64,000 nucleotides of DNA, from positions 100,872 to 164,871 of the forward strand of contig NZ_MWMO01000009.1 in assembly GCF_002556635.1 (NCBI RefSeq), in the 5' to 3' direction. Made by a program: the position numbers and the translations under genes. This document shows, in pieces, positions 27,464-36,630 of this stretch (positions are counted from its first letter, which is position 1; every line of letters begins with the position of its first letter). Below the pieces are notes generated by a model. The model did no database searches, was not told where the DNA came from, and was given only the letters and a program-made list of their open reading frames with translations. This DNA comes from Novosphingobium sp. PC22D. GTDB taxonomy: Bacteria; Pseudomonadota; Alphaproteobacteria; Sphingomonadales; Sphingomonadaceae.

Positions 27464-29350
27464 GTGAAATATCTGTTTCTGCTGAGTTCTGCTCTGGTCG
27501 TCGCAAGTCCCGCGATGGCCCAGGAAAGCGACATCGTGCTTGCCGACCGCGTTCGTGATGACCTCATCACAGTGACCGCGACTGGGACGGGACTGGTGCT
27601 GACCGAGACGGGACAGGCAATCAGCGTGATCGGCGGCGACGAGATCAATTCGATTCAGGGCCCCGACATCGCTCGCGTGCTCGAACGGCTTCCCGGCGTG
27701 ACCCTCGCGCGCAACGGCGGCCTCGGCGGCTTTACCGGGCTCTTCGTGCGCGGCGCCAATTCACAGCAGGTGCTCGTGCTGGTTGACGGCGTGCGCGTGG
27801 CGGACGTCGCGGCGCCGGGCGGCGGCTTCGACTTCGGCAATCTCGCCAGCGGGCCGATCGGCAAGATCGAGCTGCTGCGCGGCTCGAACAGCGTCGCCTG
27901 GGGCTCCGAGGCGATCGGCGGCGTGGTCGCCGTGACGACTCGCGAGTTGGAGGGTGTCGAGGCCAGCGCCGAGTACGGCGCGCGCGACAGCGTCGACGGG
28001 CAGGTCAACGGCGGCCTCGTCGGCGAGCGCTACGCCGTCTCGCTGGGAGGCGGCTATACCCGCACCGACGGCATTTCGCAGGCGGCCACCGGCAGCGAGG
28101 CGGACGCCTATCGCCAATGGCGCGGGCACGGCCGCGCGCGGGTCGATCTCGCGCCCGGGCTCAGCGCCAGGCTCGTCGGCCGCTATATCGACAGCAAGCT
28201 CGACATCGACGGCTATCCGGCGCCCGCATACACCTTCGCCGATACCCCCGAGTACCAGAAGTCGCGGGAATGGGGCGGGCGCGCAGGGCTTTCCTATGAC
28301 ACCGACGCGCTGAGCATCCAGGCGGACTACCAGCTTTCGGACACGCGCCGCCGCTACTACGATCCCACGGTCTCGAACACGCCGACGTCGCAGACGCACG
28401 GCCGCGCCGAGCGCGCCGAGATGCGCGGCAAGCTGGCACTTTCCGGGCCGCTGCGGCTCGACTTCGGCGGCGATCACGAATGGTCGCGCTTTGGTGACGG
28501 CAACCAGATCGCGAAGGCCCGGCTCGCCAGCGGTCACGGCCTGCTCGGCTGGTACGGCGATGTCGTCAATGTCGCGGCCGGGCTGCGCTACGACGATCAC
28601 TCGCGCTTCGGCGGCGCCTGGACCTTCGGCGCCAACGGCAGCGTGACGTTCGCGCCGGGCTGGCGGCTGCGCGCCTCCTTCGGCGAGGGCTTCAAGACGC
28701 CCACGCTCTACCAGCTCTTCTCCGAATACGGGAACCCGGCGCTCTCGCCCGAGCGCAGCCGCAGCTACGACGCGGGGATCGAATACGGCGACCGCAATGG
28801 ACCGCTGCACCTCGCTGCAACCGTCTTCCGCCGCGATACGCGCAACCTGATCGACTACGTCTCGTGCTTCTCGGCGAGCGATGCGCTGTGCGAGGACGGG
28901 CGCTACGGTTTCTACGCCAATGTCGGCAAGGCGCGCGCGAGCGGCGTCGAGCTGGAGATGGGCGCGCAAGTCTCCGAGCGGCTGCGTGCACAGGCCGCCT
29001 ACACCTATCTCGAAGCGACCGACCGCACCGAAGGCGGCGTCAATCGCGGCAACGACCTCGCGCGCCGGCCGCGTCATGCGGTGACCGTCTCGATGGACTG
29101 GACCGCGCCGGTCTTCGGGCTCAAACTCGGCGGCGATATCCGCATGGTGGGCGACAGTTTCGACAACGCAGCGAACTCGACGCGTATCGACGGCTACGCG
29201 CTCGGCACGCTGCGCGCGGCGCTTCCCGTCACCGAGGCGATCGAGCTCTATGGCCGCATCGAGAACGTGACCGACGCCGACTACGCAACGACCGCAGGCT
29301 ACGGCACGCCGGGCCGCTCCGCCTTCATCGGGGCGCGAGCGCGTTTCTGA
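27464..29350 (+). CDS. btuB: TonB-dependent vitamin B12 receptor
   Basis: This 628-residue outer-membrane receptor has a signal peptide (MKYLFLLSSALVVASPAMAQ) and then a TonB box region (DLITVTATG). The plug domain follows (about 40-150; ISVIGGDEINSIQGPDIARVLERLPGVTLARNGG and FVRGANSQQVLVLVDGVRV), then a 22-strand barrel ending with aromatic ARARF. The B12 riboswitch, together with btuF/C/D immediately downstream, identifies the ligand as a cobamide. GTG 27464 is favoured over ATG 27428 because GGAGG lies seven bases before it and the signal peptide starts there. Confidence 0.93.
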   Translation: MKYLFLLSSALVVASPAMAQESDIVLADRVRDDLITVTATGTGLVLTETGQAISVIGGDEINSIQGPDIARVLERLPGVTLARNGGLGGFTGLFVRGANSQQVLVLVDGVRVADVAAPGGGFDFGNLASGPIGKIELLRGSNSVAWGSEAIGGVVAVTTRELEGVEASAEYGARDSVDGQVNGGLVGERYAVSLGGGYTRTDGISQAATGSEADAYRQWRGHGRARVDLAPGLSARLVGRYIDSKLDIDGYPAPAYTFADTPEYQKSREWGGRAGLSYDTDALSIQADYQLSDTRRRYYDPTVSNTPTSQTHGRAERAEMRGKLALSGPLRLDFGGDHEWSRFGDGNQIAKARLASGHGLLGWYGDVVNVAAGLRYDDHSRFGGAWTFGANGSVTFAPGWRLRASFGEGFKTPTLYQLFSEYGNPALSPERSRSYDAGIEYGDRNGPLHLAATVFRRDTRNLIDYVSCFSASDALCEDGRYGFYANVGKARASGVELEMGAQVSERLRAQAAYTYLEATDRTEGGVNRGNDLARRPRHAVTVSMDWTAPVFGLKLGGDIRMVGDSFDNAANSTRIDGYALGTLRAALPVTEAIELYGRIENVTDADYATTAGYGTPGRSAFIGARARF

Positions 29351-30201
29351 TGCGCTGGGCAGCGGCCTTTCCGGCGCTGCTGCTGCTGCTCGCGGCCTGT
29401 TCCAACGCGGCGGCGCCCGAGGGTGGCGCGCGCCATCCGACGATCGTTTCGCTCAACCCGTGCAGCGACGCGGTGCTTGCCGAGGTGGCGGCGCCCGGGC
29501 AGTTGCTGGCGATCTCGCACTACAGCCATGACCCGGCTTCGAGCTCGATGGATATCGATCTCGCGCGGCGGTTTCCCTCGGTTTCCGGCTCGGTCGAGGA
29601 AATCGCCGCGCTGTCGCCCGACGTCGTCGTCGCCGGGACCTTTCTTCCGCCCTCCAGCACCGCCGCGCTTGAGAAGCTCGGGATTCGCGTAATGAAGGTT
29701 TCGATTGCCCGCAACGTCATGGAAAGCGAGGGGCAGGTGCGCGAGTTGGCAAAGCTCGTGGGCGCGCCCGAAAAGGGCAGGGAACTGGTCGCATCGATGG
29801 AAGCAGCACTGAACAGGGCCGCGCCGGCCAAAGGCGCGCCGGCGGTCCCGGCAATCGTATGGCAATCGGGCGGCATTGTCGCGGGAGACGACTCGCTTGT
29901 CGCCGACCTGCTGCGCCGCACCGGCTTCGCCAACGCCGCTGCCGCGCGCGGGCTGGGGCAGGCCGACTACTTGCCGCTTGAATCGATCGTCGCCGAGCCG
30001 CCGCGCGTCATCCTCGCGGCGGGCGACGGCGCATCGCAGGAAAGCCGCATGCTGCGCCACCCCGCGCTCGCCGGTTTGTCCGGCACCGAGCGGGCAAGCT
30101 TCGAATCGTCGCTGCTGTGGTGCGGCGGTCCCACCGTGATCCGCGCCGCCGAGCGTCTCGCGCAAGTGCGCCGAGGGCTCGAAGCGAAGCCGGGGACATG
30201 A
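29350..30201 (+). CDS. btuF: Cobalamin ABC transporter, substrate-binding lipoprotein
   Basis: This 283-residue protein starts MRWAAAFPALLLLLAACSN, with a lipobox (LAAC), so it is membrane-anchored in the periplasm. The periplasmic-binding fold of the BtuF/FhuD class is seen in IVSLNPCSDAVLAEVAAPGQLLAISHYS, the VSGSVEEIAALSPDVVVAG hinge helix region, and WCGGPTVIRAAERLAQVRRGL at the end. Its start overlaps the btuB stop by one base (TGATG), and its end overlaps btuC, so translation is coupled. It hands cobalamin to BtuCD. Confidence 0.9.
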   Translation: MRWAAAFPALLLLLAACSNAAAPEGGARHPTIVSLNPCSDAVLAEVAAPGQLLAISHYSHDPASSSMDIDLARRFPSVSGSVEEIAALSPDVVVAGTFLPPSSTAALEKLGIRVMKVSIARNVMESEGQVRELAKLVGAPEKGRELVASMEAALNRAAPAKGAPAVPAIVWQSGGIVAGDDSLVADLLRRTGFANAAAARGLGQADYLPLESIVAEPPRVILAAGDGASQESRMLRHPALAGLSGTERASFESSLLWCGGPTVIRAAERLAQVRRGLEAKPGT

Positions 30202-31163
30202 GCTACCGCCTGTCTGGCGCGCTCTTGCTCGCGCTCGCTCTTCTCGTGCCGATCTCGCTTCTCGCCGGGCGCGTCTGGATCGATCCGTTCGATCCGCAGA
30301 CACGCAATGCGGCGGTGATCCTGTTCGAACTGCGCCTGCCGCGCGCCGCGCTGGCGCTGTGTGTGGGCGCGGGCCTCGGCGCGGCGGGAGCGGCGATGCA
30401 GGGCTACTTGCGCAATCCGCTCGCCGATCCGGGCCTGTTCGGCATCGCCCCGGGCGCGGCGCTGGGTGCGGTGCTGAGCTTCTGGACCGGCTACGCGGCC
30501 TCGGCGTGGCTGCTGCCGATCTTTGCGCTTGTCGGCGCGGCGGGCGCGATGGCGCTGCTGGCCGTGATCGCCGGACGCGATGGCGGCATCGCGCTGTTCA
30601 CGCTCGTAGGGCTGATGATCGCCAGCCTCGCGGGTGCGCTGATGAGCCTTGCCATCTCGCTTTCGCCGACGCCCTTCGCGATGAGCGAGATCGTGATCTG
30701 GCTGATGGGCGCGCTTTCGGACCGGAGCTGGCGCGAAGTGACGATCGCGGCGCCGCTCACGCTCGCGGGGATCGCGCTCCTGATCGCGGCGGGCCGCAGC
30801 CTCGACGCGCTGACGCTGGGCGAACAGGCAGCGCGCTCTCTCGGCGTCGAGCCCCGGCGCCTCCAGATCCTGCTCATCGCAGGCGTCGGACTGACCGTTG
30901 GCGCGGGTGTGGCCGTGGCGGGGATAATCGGCTTCGTCGGGCTGATCGTGCCGCATCTGGTGCGGCCGCTGACCGACCGCAGACCCTCGAGCCTGATCCT
31001 GCCGAGCGCGCTCGCGGGCGCGCTGTTGCTGCTGGTGGCCGACTGCCTGTGCCGCGTGCTGCCGCTGGCGGGAGGGGAATTGCGCCTTGGCATCGCGTTG
31101 AGCCTGATCGGCGCACCGTTCTTCCTCCACCTCCTGCTCAAGATGCGCCGGGGGCTGGCATGA
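30198..31163 (+). CDS. btuC: Cobalamin ABC transporter permease
   Basis: This 321-residue FecCD/BtuC-family permease has about ten spans. GAGLGAAGAAMQGYLRNPLADPGLFGIAPGAALGAV is the family signature, and GFVGLIVPHLVRPLTDRRPS is the C-terminal cytosolic coupling region. It starts four bases before the btuF stop (ATGA overlap) and ends with the same overlap into btuD. Two copies form the channel of the importer. Confidence 0.92.
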   Translation: MSYRLSGALLLALALLVPISLLAGRVWIDPFDPQTRNAAVILFELRLPRAALALCVGAGLGAAGAAMQGYLRNPLADPGLFGIAPGAALGAVLSFWTGYAASAWLLPIFALVGAAGAMALLAVIAGRDGGIALFTLVGLMIASLAGALMSLAISLSPTPFAMSEIVIWLMGALSDRSWREVTIAAPLTLAGIALLIAAGRSLDALTLGEQAARSLGVEPRRLQILLIAGVGLTVGAGVAVAGIIGFVGLIVPHLVRPLTDRRPSSLILPSALAGALLLLVADCLCRVLPLAGGELRLGIALSLIGAPFFLHLLLKMRRGLA

Positions 31164-31909
31164 GCGGGGGCGAGCTCTCCTGCGAATCGCTCGGCGTCGA
31201 GGGCCGGTTGCGCGACGTATCGCTGACGCTCGAGAGCGGCAGCGTGACCGCGATCTGCGGTCCCAACGGCGCGGGCAAATCGACGCTGCTGGGCTGTCTC
31301 GCGGGACTTGTTTCGCCAGACGCCGGTATGGTGCGCGTCGGCGGCCAAAGGCTGGACGAGGTGCCTCTGTCCCGGCGGGCGCGTCGCATCGGCTATCTGC
31401 CGCAGTCGCCCGAGATCGCATGGGATGTCGCGGTCGAAGTGCTGGTTTCGCTCGGACGCATTCCGTGGAAGGGCGCGCCGCGCGGCGACGACCTGCAGGC
31501 GATCGAGCAGGCCATTTCCGAGATGGATCTCGAAAGGCTGCGCCATCGCCGCGTCTTGCAGCTTTCAGGCGGCGAGCGCGCGCGGGCGCTGATGGCGCGC
31601 GTGCTGGCGACGCGACCGAACTGGCTGCTGGCCGACGAACCGCTCGCCAATCTCGATCTCGCCCATGCCGCCGCGCTCGCGGCGCGCCTGCGTGCGCAGG
31701 CCGCGCGCGGACGCGGCGTCGTACTGGTGCTGCACGATCTGGCGACGGCGATGAATCACGCCGACCGCGTGATCGTGCTCGATCGCGGCGCGCTCGCCGC
31801 CGACGGTCCGGCGCGGACGGCCTTGTCGGAAGACACGATCTGGAAGGTATGGGGCGTCGAATGCCGCTGGCTGGGTGAGCCGGGCCGCCGCGCGCTCTCG
31901 CTCGAGTGA
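31160..31909 (+). CDS. btuD: Cobalamin ABC transporter ATP-binding protein
   Basis: This 249-residue ABC ATPase has Walker A GPNGAGKST, a Q-loop at GYLPQSPEIAW, the signature LSGGERARALMAR, Walker B WLLADEP and the switch histidine in LVLHDLATAM. It completes the btuB-F-C-D uptake operon, whose four genes overlap end to end. A 13-bp GC hairpin spans its stop codon. Confidence 0.92.
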   Translation: MSGGELSCESLGVEGRLRDVSLTLESGSVTAICGPNGAGKSTLLGCLAGLVSPDAGMVRVGGQRLDEVPLSRRARRIGYLPQSPEIAWDVAVEVLVSLGRIPWKGAPRGDDLQAIEQAISEMDLERLRHRRVLQLSGGERARALMARVLATRPNWLLADEPLANLDLAHAAALAARLRAQAARGRGVVLVLHDLATAMNHADRVIVLDRGALAADGPARTALSEDTIWKVWGVECRWLGEPGRRALSLE

Positions 31910-31923
31910 GGCGGCGGCCCGGC
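31879..31923. other. 13-bp perfect GC hairpin over the btuD stop, between convergent genes
   Basis: GCCGGGCCGCCGC (31879-31891) is the exact reverse complement of 31911-31923, with a 19-base loop that includes the btuD stop codon. The minus-strand peptidase gene ends at 31932. No U-tract is present on either side. It probably protects or terminates both convergent messages. Confidence 0.5.
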
Positions 31924-31931
31924 TCTCCGGG

Positions 31932-34136
31932 TCAGGGCGTCTCGTCGCCGCCGGCGGTCGGCTTGCGATCGTCGCCTGTCAGACCCTTGGCTTCGAGCAT
32001 TGGCCCGATCCGCGGATCGCGCCCCGCGAAGTCGCGATACATCATCGCGTAATCCTTGGTGTGTCCCTCGCCGAGGAAGGTCTTGCGAATGTGTTCGCCG
32101 TTGGCGCGGCTTGGCCCGCCGTTCTCGACCACCCAGGACCAGGCGTCGTGCGCCAGCATCTCGGTCCAGATATAGCTGTAGTAGCCCGCTGCGTAACCGC
32201 CGCCCCACACGTGCCGGAAGTAAGGCGTCTTGTAGCGCGGAGGAATGACGTCGGTGGCGAGCCCGGTCGTGGCGAGCGCCTGGCGCTCGAAGGCCATCGG
32301 ATCGGCCTTGGCTTGCTCGGGGGTCAACCGGTGCCACTTCATGTCGAGCATCGCGGCTTCTAGCGTCTCGCCGAAGCCGAGACCCTGGTTGAATTTCGAG
32401 GCGCGCTCGATCTTCTCGACCAGCTCTGACGGGATTGTCTCGCCGGTCTCGTGATGCTTGGCGTAGTGGCTCAGCACGGCGGGCACGGTCGCGAAATTCT
32501 CGTTGAACTGGCTGGGGAACTCCACGAAATCGCGCGCCGTCGCACTGCCCGAAAGCGAGGGGTACCGCTGGTGCGCGAACAGCGTGTGGAGCGCGTGGCC
32601 GAACTCGTGGAACATGGTCTCCACGTTGTCCCAGGTCGCCAGCGGTGGCTCGCCTTCGGCCGGCGGGGGGATGTTGAGCGTGTTGACGATCACCGGACGT
32701 TCGTCGAACAGTTCGGACTGCGGAACGAAGTTGGTCTTCCACGCGCCGCCGCGCTTGTTGGGCCGCGCGAAGGGATCGAAGTAGAACAGCGCCAGCGGCG
32801 TACCATCCGCGTCGAACACTTCGTAGACGCGGATCGTCGGGTGGTAGACCGGAATATCCTCGCGGCGCTTGAAGGTGATGCCGTAGAACTGGGTGGCGGC
32901 GTAGAACACGCCGTTCTCGAGCGTGTCGTAGACGCCGAAGTACGGCTTGATCTGCTCTTCGTCGAGGTCGTACCTCGCCTTGCGCACCTGTTCGGCGTAA
33001 TAGCCCCAGTCCCACGGCTCGATCTTGATCGCGTCTCCCTGCGAGTGGGCGAAGTCCTCGAGCACCCTGGCCTCGCGATCCTGCGTGGCGCGAAGGGCGG
33101 GCACGAAGTCGTCGAGGAACCTGGCGGCGGCGGCAGGGTCCTTCACCATGCGGTCGTACATCGCGTAGGTCGCATAGTCGGGCAGGCCGAGCAGGTCCGC
33201 CTTGCGCGCGCGAAGCTGCGCCAGTTCGGTGACGATTGCGAGCGTGTCGTTCTCGCCGCCGTTCGAGGCGCGGTTGACGCTGGCCTCGAACAGCTTGCGG
33301 CGCGTTTCGCGGTTGGTGAGCGAGGCGAACTCGGGCTGCTGCGTGGTGTTGGTGATCGCCAGCACGTACTTGCCGGATAGCCCGCGCTCCTCGGCCCGCT
33401 TCTTCGCCGCCGCGATCGCGCCCGGCGAAAGCCCGTCGAGTTCCTCGGCGCTGTCGAACACCGGCGCGGCGGCATTGCTCGCCGCCGTCAGCATTTGGGA
33501 GAATGTGGTCTGCAGTTCGGCGATCCGGCCGTTCATCGTCTTGAGCTGCGCCTTCTTTTCGGCCGAGAGCAACGCGCCGCGATGCACGAAGTCGTCGTAG
33601 GTGGTCTCTAGCAGCATCGCGTCCTCGGGCGTCATCGTCATCGCCGCGCGGCGGTCGTAGACGCTCTTGACCCGCGCGAAGAGACGATCGTCGAGGTAGA
33701 TGTCGTCGGTCAGCGCCGAGAGCTTGGGCGCGGTCGCCTTGTCGACGGCGTCGAGCGTGTCGTTGGTGTTGGCGCTGGTAAGCTGGCTGAATACCGCGTT
33801 GACGCGGCTCAGCATCCGACCGGCCTTCTCGATCGCGACGATGGTGTTCGCGAAGGTCGGTGCTTCGCGATTGGCCGAGATTGCCGCGATCTCGGCGCGC
33901 TTGATCGCGATCGCCTGTTCGAAGGCGGGAGCGAAATCCTCGTCGCGGATGCGGCTGAAGTCGGGCGCGTGATAGGGCAGGGCGCTCGGCTCGGCGAAGA
34001 TGCCGCTCGCCTCGGGCAGGGCGGTGGACGCGGCGGGCGATTTGGCGAAGGCGGTCTGGTCCATGGCGGTCAATCCCGAAGTGAGCAGGGCGGCGAGCAG
34101 GACGGGGCGTGCGGCGGCCTTTGGCCTAATGGTCAT
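31932..34136 (-). CDS. M3-family metallopeptidase (Dcp / oligopeptidase A type), exported
   Basis: This protein of about 734 residues has an N-terminal signal (ARPVLLAALLTSGLTAMDQTAFAKS), so it probably works in the periplasm. The zinc site is MFHEFGHALHTLF (HExxH) with the downstream glutamate in ARDFVEFPSQFNENFA, as in peptidyl-dipeptidase Dcp. YFDPFARPNKRGGAW and GGGYAAGYYSYIWTEMLAHDAW are further M3 signatures. Dcp removes C-terminal dipeptides; the related OpdA is an endopeptidase. ATG 34136 follows GGAGAG. It is convergent with btuD. Confidence 0.9.
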   Translation of the reverse strand: MTIRPKAAARPVLLAALLTSGLTAMDQTAFAKSPAASTALPEASGIFAEPSALPYHAPDFSRIRDEDFAPAFEQAIAIKRAEIAAISANREAPTFANTIVAIEKAGRMLSRVNAVFSQLTSANTNDTLDAVDKATAPKLSALTDDIYLDDRLFARVKSVYDRRAAMTMTPEDAMLLETTYDDFVHRGALLSAEKKAQLKTMNGRIAELQTTFSQMLTAASNAAAPVFDSAEELDGLSPGAIAAAKKRAEERGLSGKYVLAITNTTQQPEFASLTNRETRRKLFEASVNRASNGGENDTLAIVTELAQLRARKADLLGLPDYATYAMYDRMVKDPAAAARFLDDFVPALRATQDREARVLEDFAHSQGDAIKIEPWDWGYYAEQVRKARYDLDEEQIKPYFGVYDTLENGVFYAATQFYGITFKRREDIPVYHPTIRVYEVFDADGTPLALFYFDPFARPNKRGGAWKTNFVPQSELFDERPVIVNTLNIPPPAEGEPPLATWDNVETMFHEFGHALHTLFAHQRYPSLSGSATARDFVEFPSQFNENFATVPAVLSHYAKHHETGETIPSELVEKIERASKFNQGLGFGETLEAAMLDMKWHRLTPEQAKADPMAFERQALATTGLATDVIPPRYKTPYFRHVWGGGYAAGYYSYIWTEMLAHDAWSWVVENGGPSRANGEHIRKTFLGEGHTKDYAMMYRDFAGRDPRIGPMLEAKGLTGDDRKPTAGGDETP

Positions 34137-34330
34137 CAAGCGGGTCTCTCCAAGAGCTTGCGCCGGGGCCGATCGCAACGGCGCACCCGGCGGAAATGGG
34201 TCGTCATCCGCTGTTCAAGAGCCAAAGCATGGCAATTGCAAGGCTGCCACGGAGATACGAAACGCGGTTTCGCCACCTGCGGAGAATGCGTCGCCACAAT
34301 CGGTTCGCAGCCGGCATTTGGGCAACGATG

Positions 34331-35467
34331 TTACGCGTCGGATTCGAGCCATTCGAGCAGCGCGGCCATGCAATCGCGGCCAAGCTGCTTCGAACGCTCA
34401 GGGCTCCACCCCTGGCGCGGATCGGGCGCGGCGTCATGATCCTTGAACGGCATTTCCAGCGTCATCGAGACGCAGCCGAAGCGCTCTGCGAGCTGGTTGG
34501 TCGACATCGCGAGGTTGCCCTTGCCCGGCGCGGCGCTGGGATAGCCGAGCCGTGTCTGGAAATCGGGCGTGCGCCGGTCGAGGATCGCGCGGTAGCGGGC
34601 ATAGCCTTCGGACTGCTCGGGCTTGAGCGAAGGAATGCCCTCGAAGCCGGCGAGGAAATTGCCTGGAATTGCCTCGTCGCCATGCACGTCCATCGCGAAG
34701 TCGACGCCGCTGGCATCCATCGCGCCGCGGATCGCGAGCACTTCGGGGGACTTCTCGGCGCTCGGGGTGGACCATTCGCGGTTGAGATTCGTGCCCGCTG
34801 CATTGGTGCGCAGATGGCCGCGCCGCGATCCGTCGGGATTGCAGTTGGGCACGACATGCAGGCGGCAGCGCCGCCGCAATTCGCGTCCAACGCTCGAAGC
34901 GGGGTCGCACAAGAGGTCGAGCGTGCCTTCCATCCACCATTCGGCCATCGATTCGCCCGGATGCTGACGCGCGTAGAGCCAGACGTGTTTCGGCCCCGCG
35001 CCCATTTCGAGGCAGTCGATCGGCTGACCGTCGAGCGACATGCCAAGACAGCGGTAATCGACTCCCGGGGCGCGCGCCGCGCGCGCGACGAGGTCGTGGT
35101 GGCGCTCCATCGAATAGGGCGCGAAATAGGCGAACCAGGCGATGTCGCTGGAAGGGGTGTAGCGGATCGTGAGCGTGCCGCCGTCGACGCCTTCGTTCCA
35201 GCGCGTTTCGGCGCGGCCCCAGAACGCGCGGTCCTCCGAGACGCAGGCGCGGTAGTTGGGCCAGCCCATCGGATAGGCGGAGCCGTCGAGGCCGGTGATG
35301 CGCAGCACGAGTTCGCGGCCCTTGCCGCCCGAGACGCGGAAATGGAACCACTGGAAGAAGTCGGAGTCGTGGTCCTTGCGGATCGCGAGGCGGGCCTCGC
35401 TGCCGTCGATGGAAAGGACTTCGATGTTGCCGGAATCGAATGCGGAGCAGATCTGGATGGCCGTCAT
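34331..35467 (-). CDS. M14-type cytosolic carboxypeptidase-like protein
   Basis: This 378-residue protein has a beta-rich N-terminal domain opening [17 protein letters not shown], as in eukaryotic cytosolic carboxypeptidases (Nna1/AGTPBP1-like), followed by an M14 domain. Zinc ligands are in [15 protein letters not shown] (HxxE) and DVHGDE; substrate-binding residues are in [13 protein letters not shown] and NREW; the catalytic glutamate is in [10 protein letters not shown]. No signal peptide. Eukaryotic relatives trim polyglutamate or C-terminal glutamate from proteins; the bacterial substrate is unknown. Its ATG overlaps the stop of the upstream lipoprotein gene (ATGA). Confidence 0.88.
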   Translation of the reverse strand: MTAIQICSAFDSGNIEVLSIDGSEARLAIRKDHDSDFFQWFHFRVSGGKGRELVLRITGLDGSAYPMGWPNYRACVSEDRAFWGRAETRWNEGVDGGTLTIRYTPSSDIAWFAYFAPYSMERHHDLVARAARAPGVDYRCLGMSLDGQPIDCLEMGAGPKHVWLYARQHPGESMAEWWMEGTLDLLCDPASSVGRELRRRCRLHVVPNCNPDGSRRGHLRTNAAGTNLNREWSTPSAEKSPEVLAIRGAMDASGVDFAMDVHGDEAIPGNFLAGFEGIPSLKPEQSEGYARYRAILDRRTPDFQTRLGYPSAAPGKGNLAMSTNQLAERFGCVSMTLEMPFKDHDAAPDPRQGWSPERSKQLGRDCMAALLEWLESDA

Positions 35468-36060
35468 CGCACGTAGATAGTCTCGCCGGAGCGCCCCGGA
35501 AAGTCCTTGAACAATGCCTCGGCCAGACGGCTGGCGCCAAGCGGGGGATCGGCCATCGGCGAATCGGCGCGGACCGTGAAGCTCGCGCGGCCTTCCCAGA
35601 CCGCCTGGCCGGTCGCGCGGTCGCGGATCGTCACCCGCATCTGCGTCTCGACCTGCTCGGGCGGCGGTCCCGAAAGATCGATCCCGATCCCCACGCCAAG
35701 GCCCGAGCCATAGCTGCCGGTGCTTCCGCCCACACCCACCGAGACCGGCGAGCGGCGGCCGTCGGCGCGCAGCATGGCCCGCGAGATCGACAGTTCGGCG
35801 ACCTGCGCGCTGGTGTCCGGCGGTGCCTGGACTTGCGCATAGCCGATCCGCTGCAACTCGCGCCGGACGGCTGCGGCATAAGTGTTGAACTCGATGCTCT
35901 CGCCATCCGCGCCGGGCGCCGGAACGACCGCGATCGCGTCGCGCGGCGCGGCCTGAAGCTCGGGGCGGTGAAAGCGCGTGACCTCGACGGGCCCCACGGG
36001 GGCGACACATCCGGGCAGGACCATCAGTCCCGCCAATGCCAGCCAGCCGATCGCTTTCAT
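35464..36060 (-). CDS. DUF4136-type lipoprotein
   Basis: This 198-residue protein has a lipoprotein signal ([21 protein letters not shown]). The mature part fits the DUF4136 pattern: [23 protein letters not shown], the [21 protein letters not shown] helix, a glycine-rich strand pair ([22 protein letters not shown]), and [20 protein letters not shown]. Function unknown; an outer-membrane location is likely. Translation is coupled to the M14 gene by a four-base overlap. ATG 36060 starts the lipobox-bearing sequence. Confidence 0.78.
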   Translation of the reverse strand: MKAIGWLALAGLMVLPGCVAPVGPVEVTRFHRPELQAAPRDAIAVVPAPGADGESIEFNTYAAAVRRELQRIGYAQVQAPPDTSAQVAELSISRAMLRADGRRSPVSVGVGGSTGSYGSGLGVGIGIDLSGPPPEQVETQMRVTIRDRATGQAVWEGRASFTVRADSPMADPPLGASRLAEALFKDFPGRSGETIYVR

Positions 36061-36407
36061 CGCATCACTTCCCTTTGGACGCCTGGCGCCGCGAGACTCC
36101 TGTCTGGGGCTTGCCAGGCGGCGTTGCAAGTCGCCCGGCGGGGAATGCGGGTCGGGGAACAGCCCAACCGGGTTTCCGGCGGCGCGGGATATTGTCGACG
36201 CCCCCGCTCCGTTCCTGCGGGGTCGGGCTACGGTTCGGCGTTGCAGCCGGGTGCTTGGCCGGATAGTCGGTGCCGATGCCTGCTCGTGGCCAAGGCTTGG
36301 AGACGGGTCTTGGCGGGGGCAGGGGCCTTGACTTCTCGCGTGGCTGCGACTAGTCGCGCGCCTTCAAATTCCGGCGGTCGGTACCGCCAACCGAAACGAG
36401 ACGAGAC
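36061..36407. other. 347-base divergent intergenic region between the DUF4136 gene and rpmJ
   Basis: GC-rich, with no open frame I would support. The left part is the upstream region of the lipoprotein gene. The right end has a good promoter (36328-36356) and a 6-bp hairpin (GGCGGT at 36373-36378, ACCGCC at 36383-36388) in the short rpmJ leader. Confidence 0.6.
36328..36356 (+). promoter_or_regulatory. Promoter of the zinc-free L36 gene
   Basis: TTGACT (36328-36333) and TAGTCG (36351-36356) are 17 bases apart, about 50 bases before the start codon. The -35 is the same TTGACT seen at 3884. No Zur-like dyad was noticed. Confidence 0.5.
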
Positions 36408-36533
36408 ATGAAGATTCGCAACAGCCTCAAGTCGCTCAAGGGCCGTCACCGCGATAACCGCGTGATCCGCCGCCGCGGCCGCACCTACGTCATCAACAAG
36501 ACCAACCGCCGCTTCAAGGCGCGCCAGGGCTGA
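36408..36533 (+). CDS. rpmJ: 50S ribosomal protein bL36, cysteine-free (zinc-independent) form
   Basis: This 41-residue protein, [19 protein letters not shown] then [22 protein letters not shown], is the type B bL36 that lacks the zinc-binding cysteines and histidine of the classical form. It binds 23S rRNA near the peptidyltransferase region. In sphingomonads this appears to be the usual single copy rather than a zinc-starvation spare, since none sits in the ribosomal block at 385-6690. Its own promoter and terminator make it a monocistron. Confidence 0.95.
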   Translation: MKIRNSLKSLKGRHRDNRVIRRRGRTYVINKTNRRFKARQG

Positions 36534-36581
36534 TTCGCTGGCCGTTCCCGGTCCGCCGGGGACGAGGTCCGATCGACCTTG

Positions 36582-36609
36582 AAAGCCCTCGCGGATCGCG
36601 GGGGCTTTT
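36582..36609 (+). terminator. Intrinsic terminator after rpmJ
   Basis: AAAGCCC-TCGCG pairs with CGCG-GGGGCTTT around GAT, and the hairpin ends in TTTT. A standard Rho-independent terminator about 50 bases after the rpmJ stop. Confidence 0.85.
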
Positions 36610-36630
36610 GTCGTGTCCGGAGGGTTCGCG

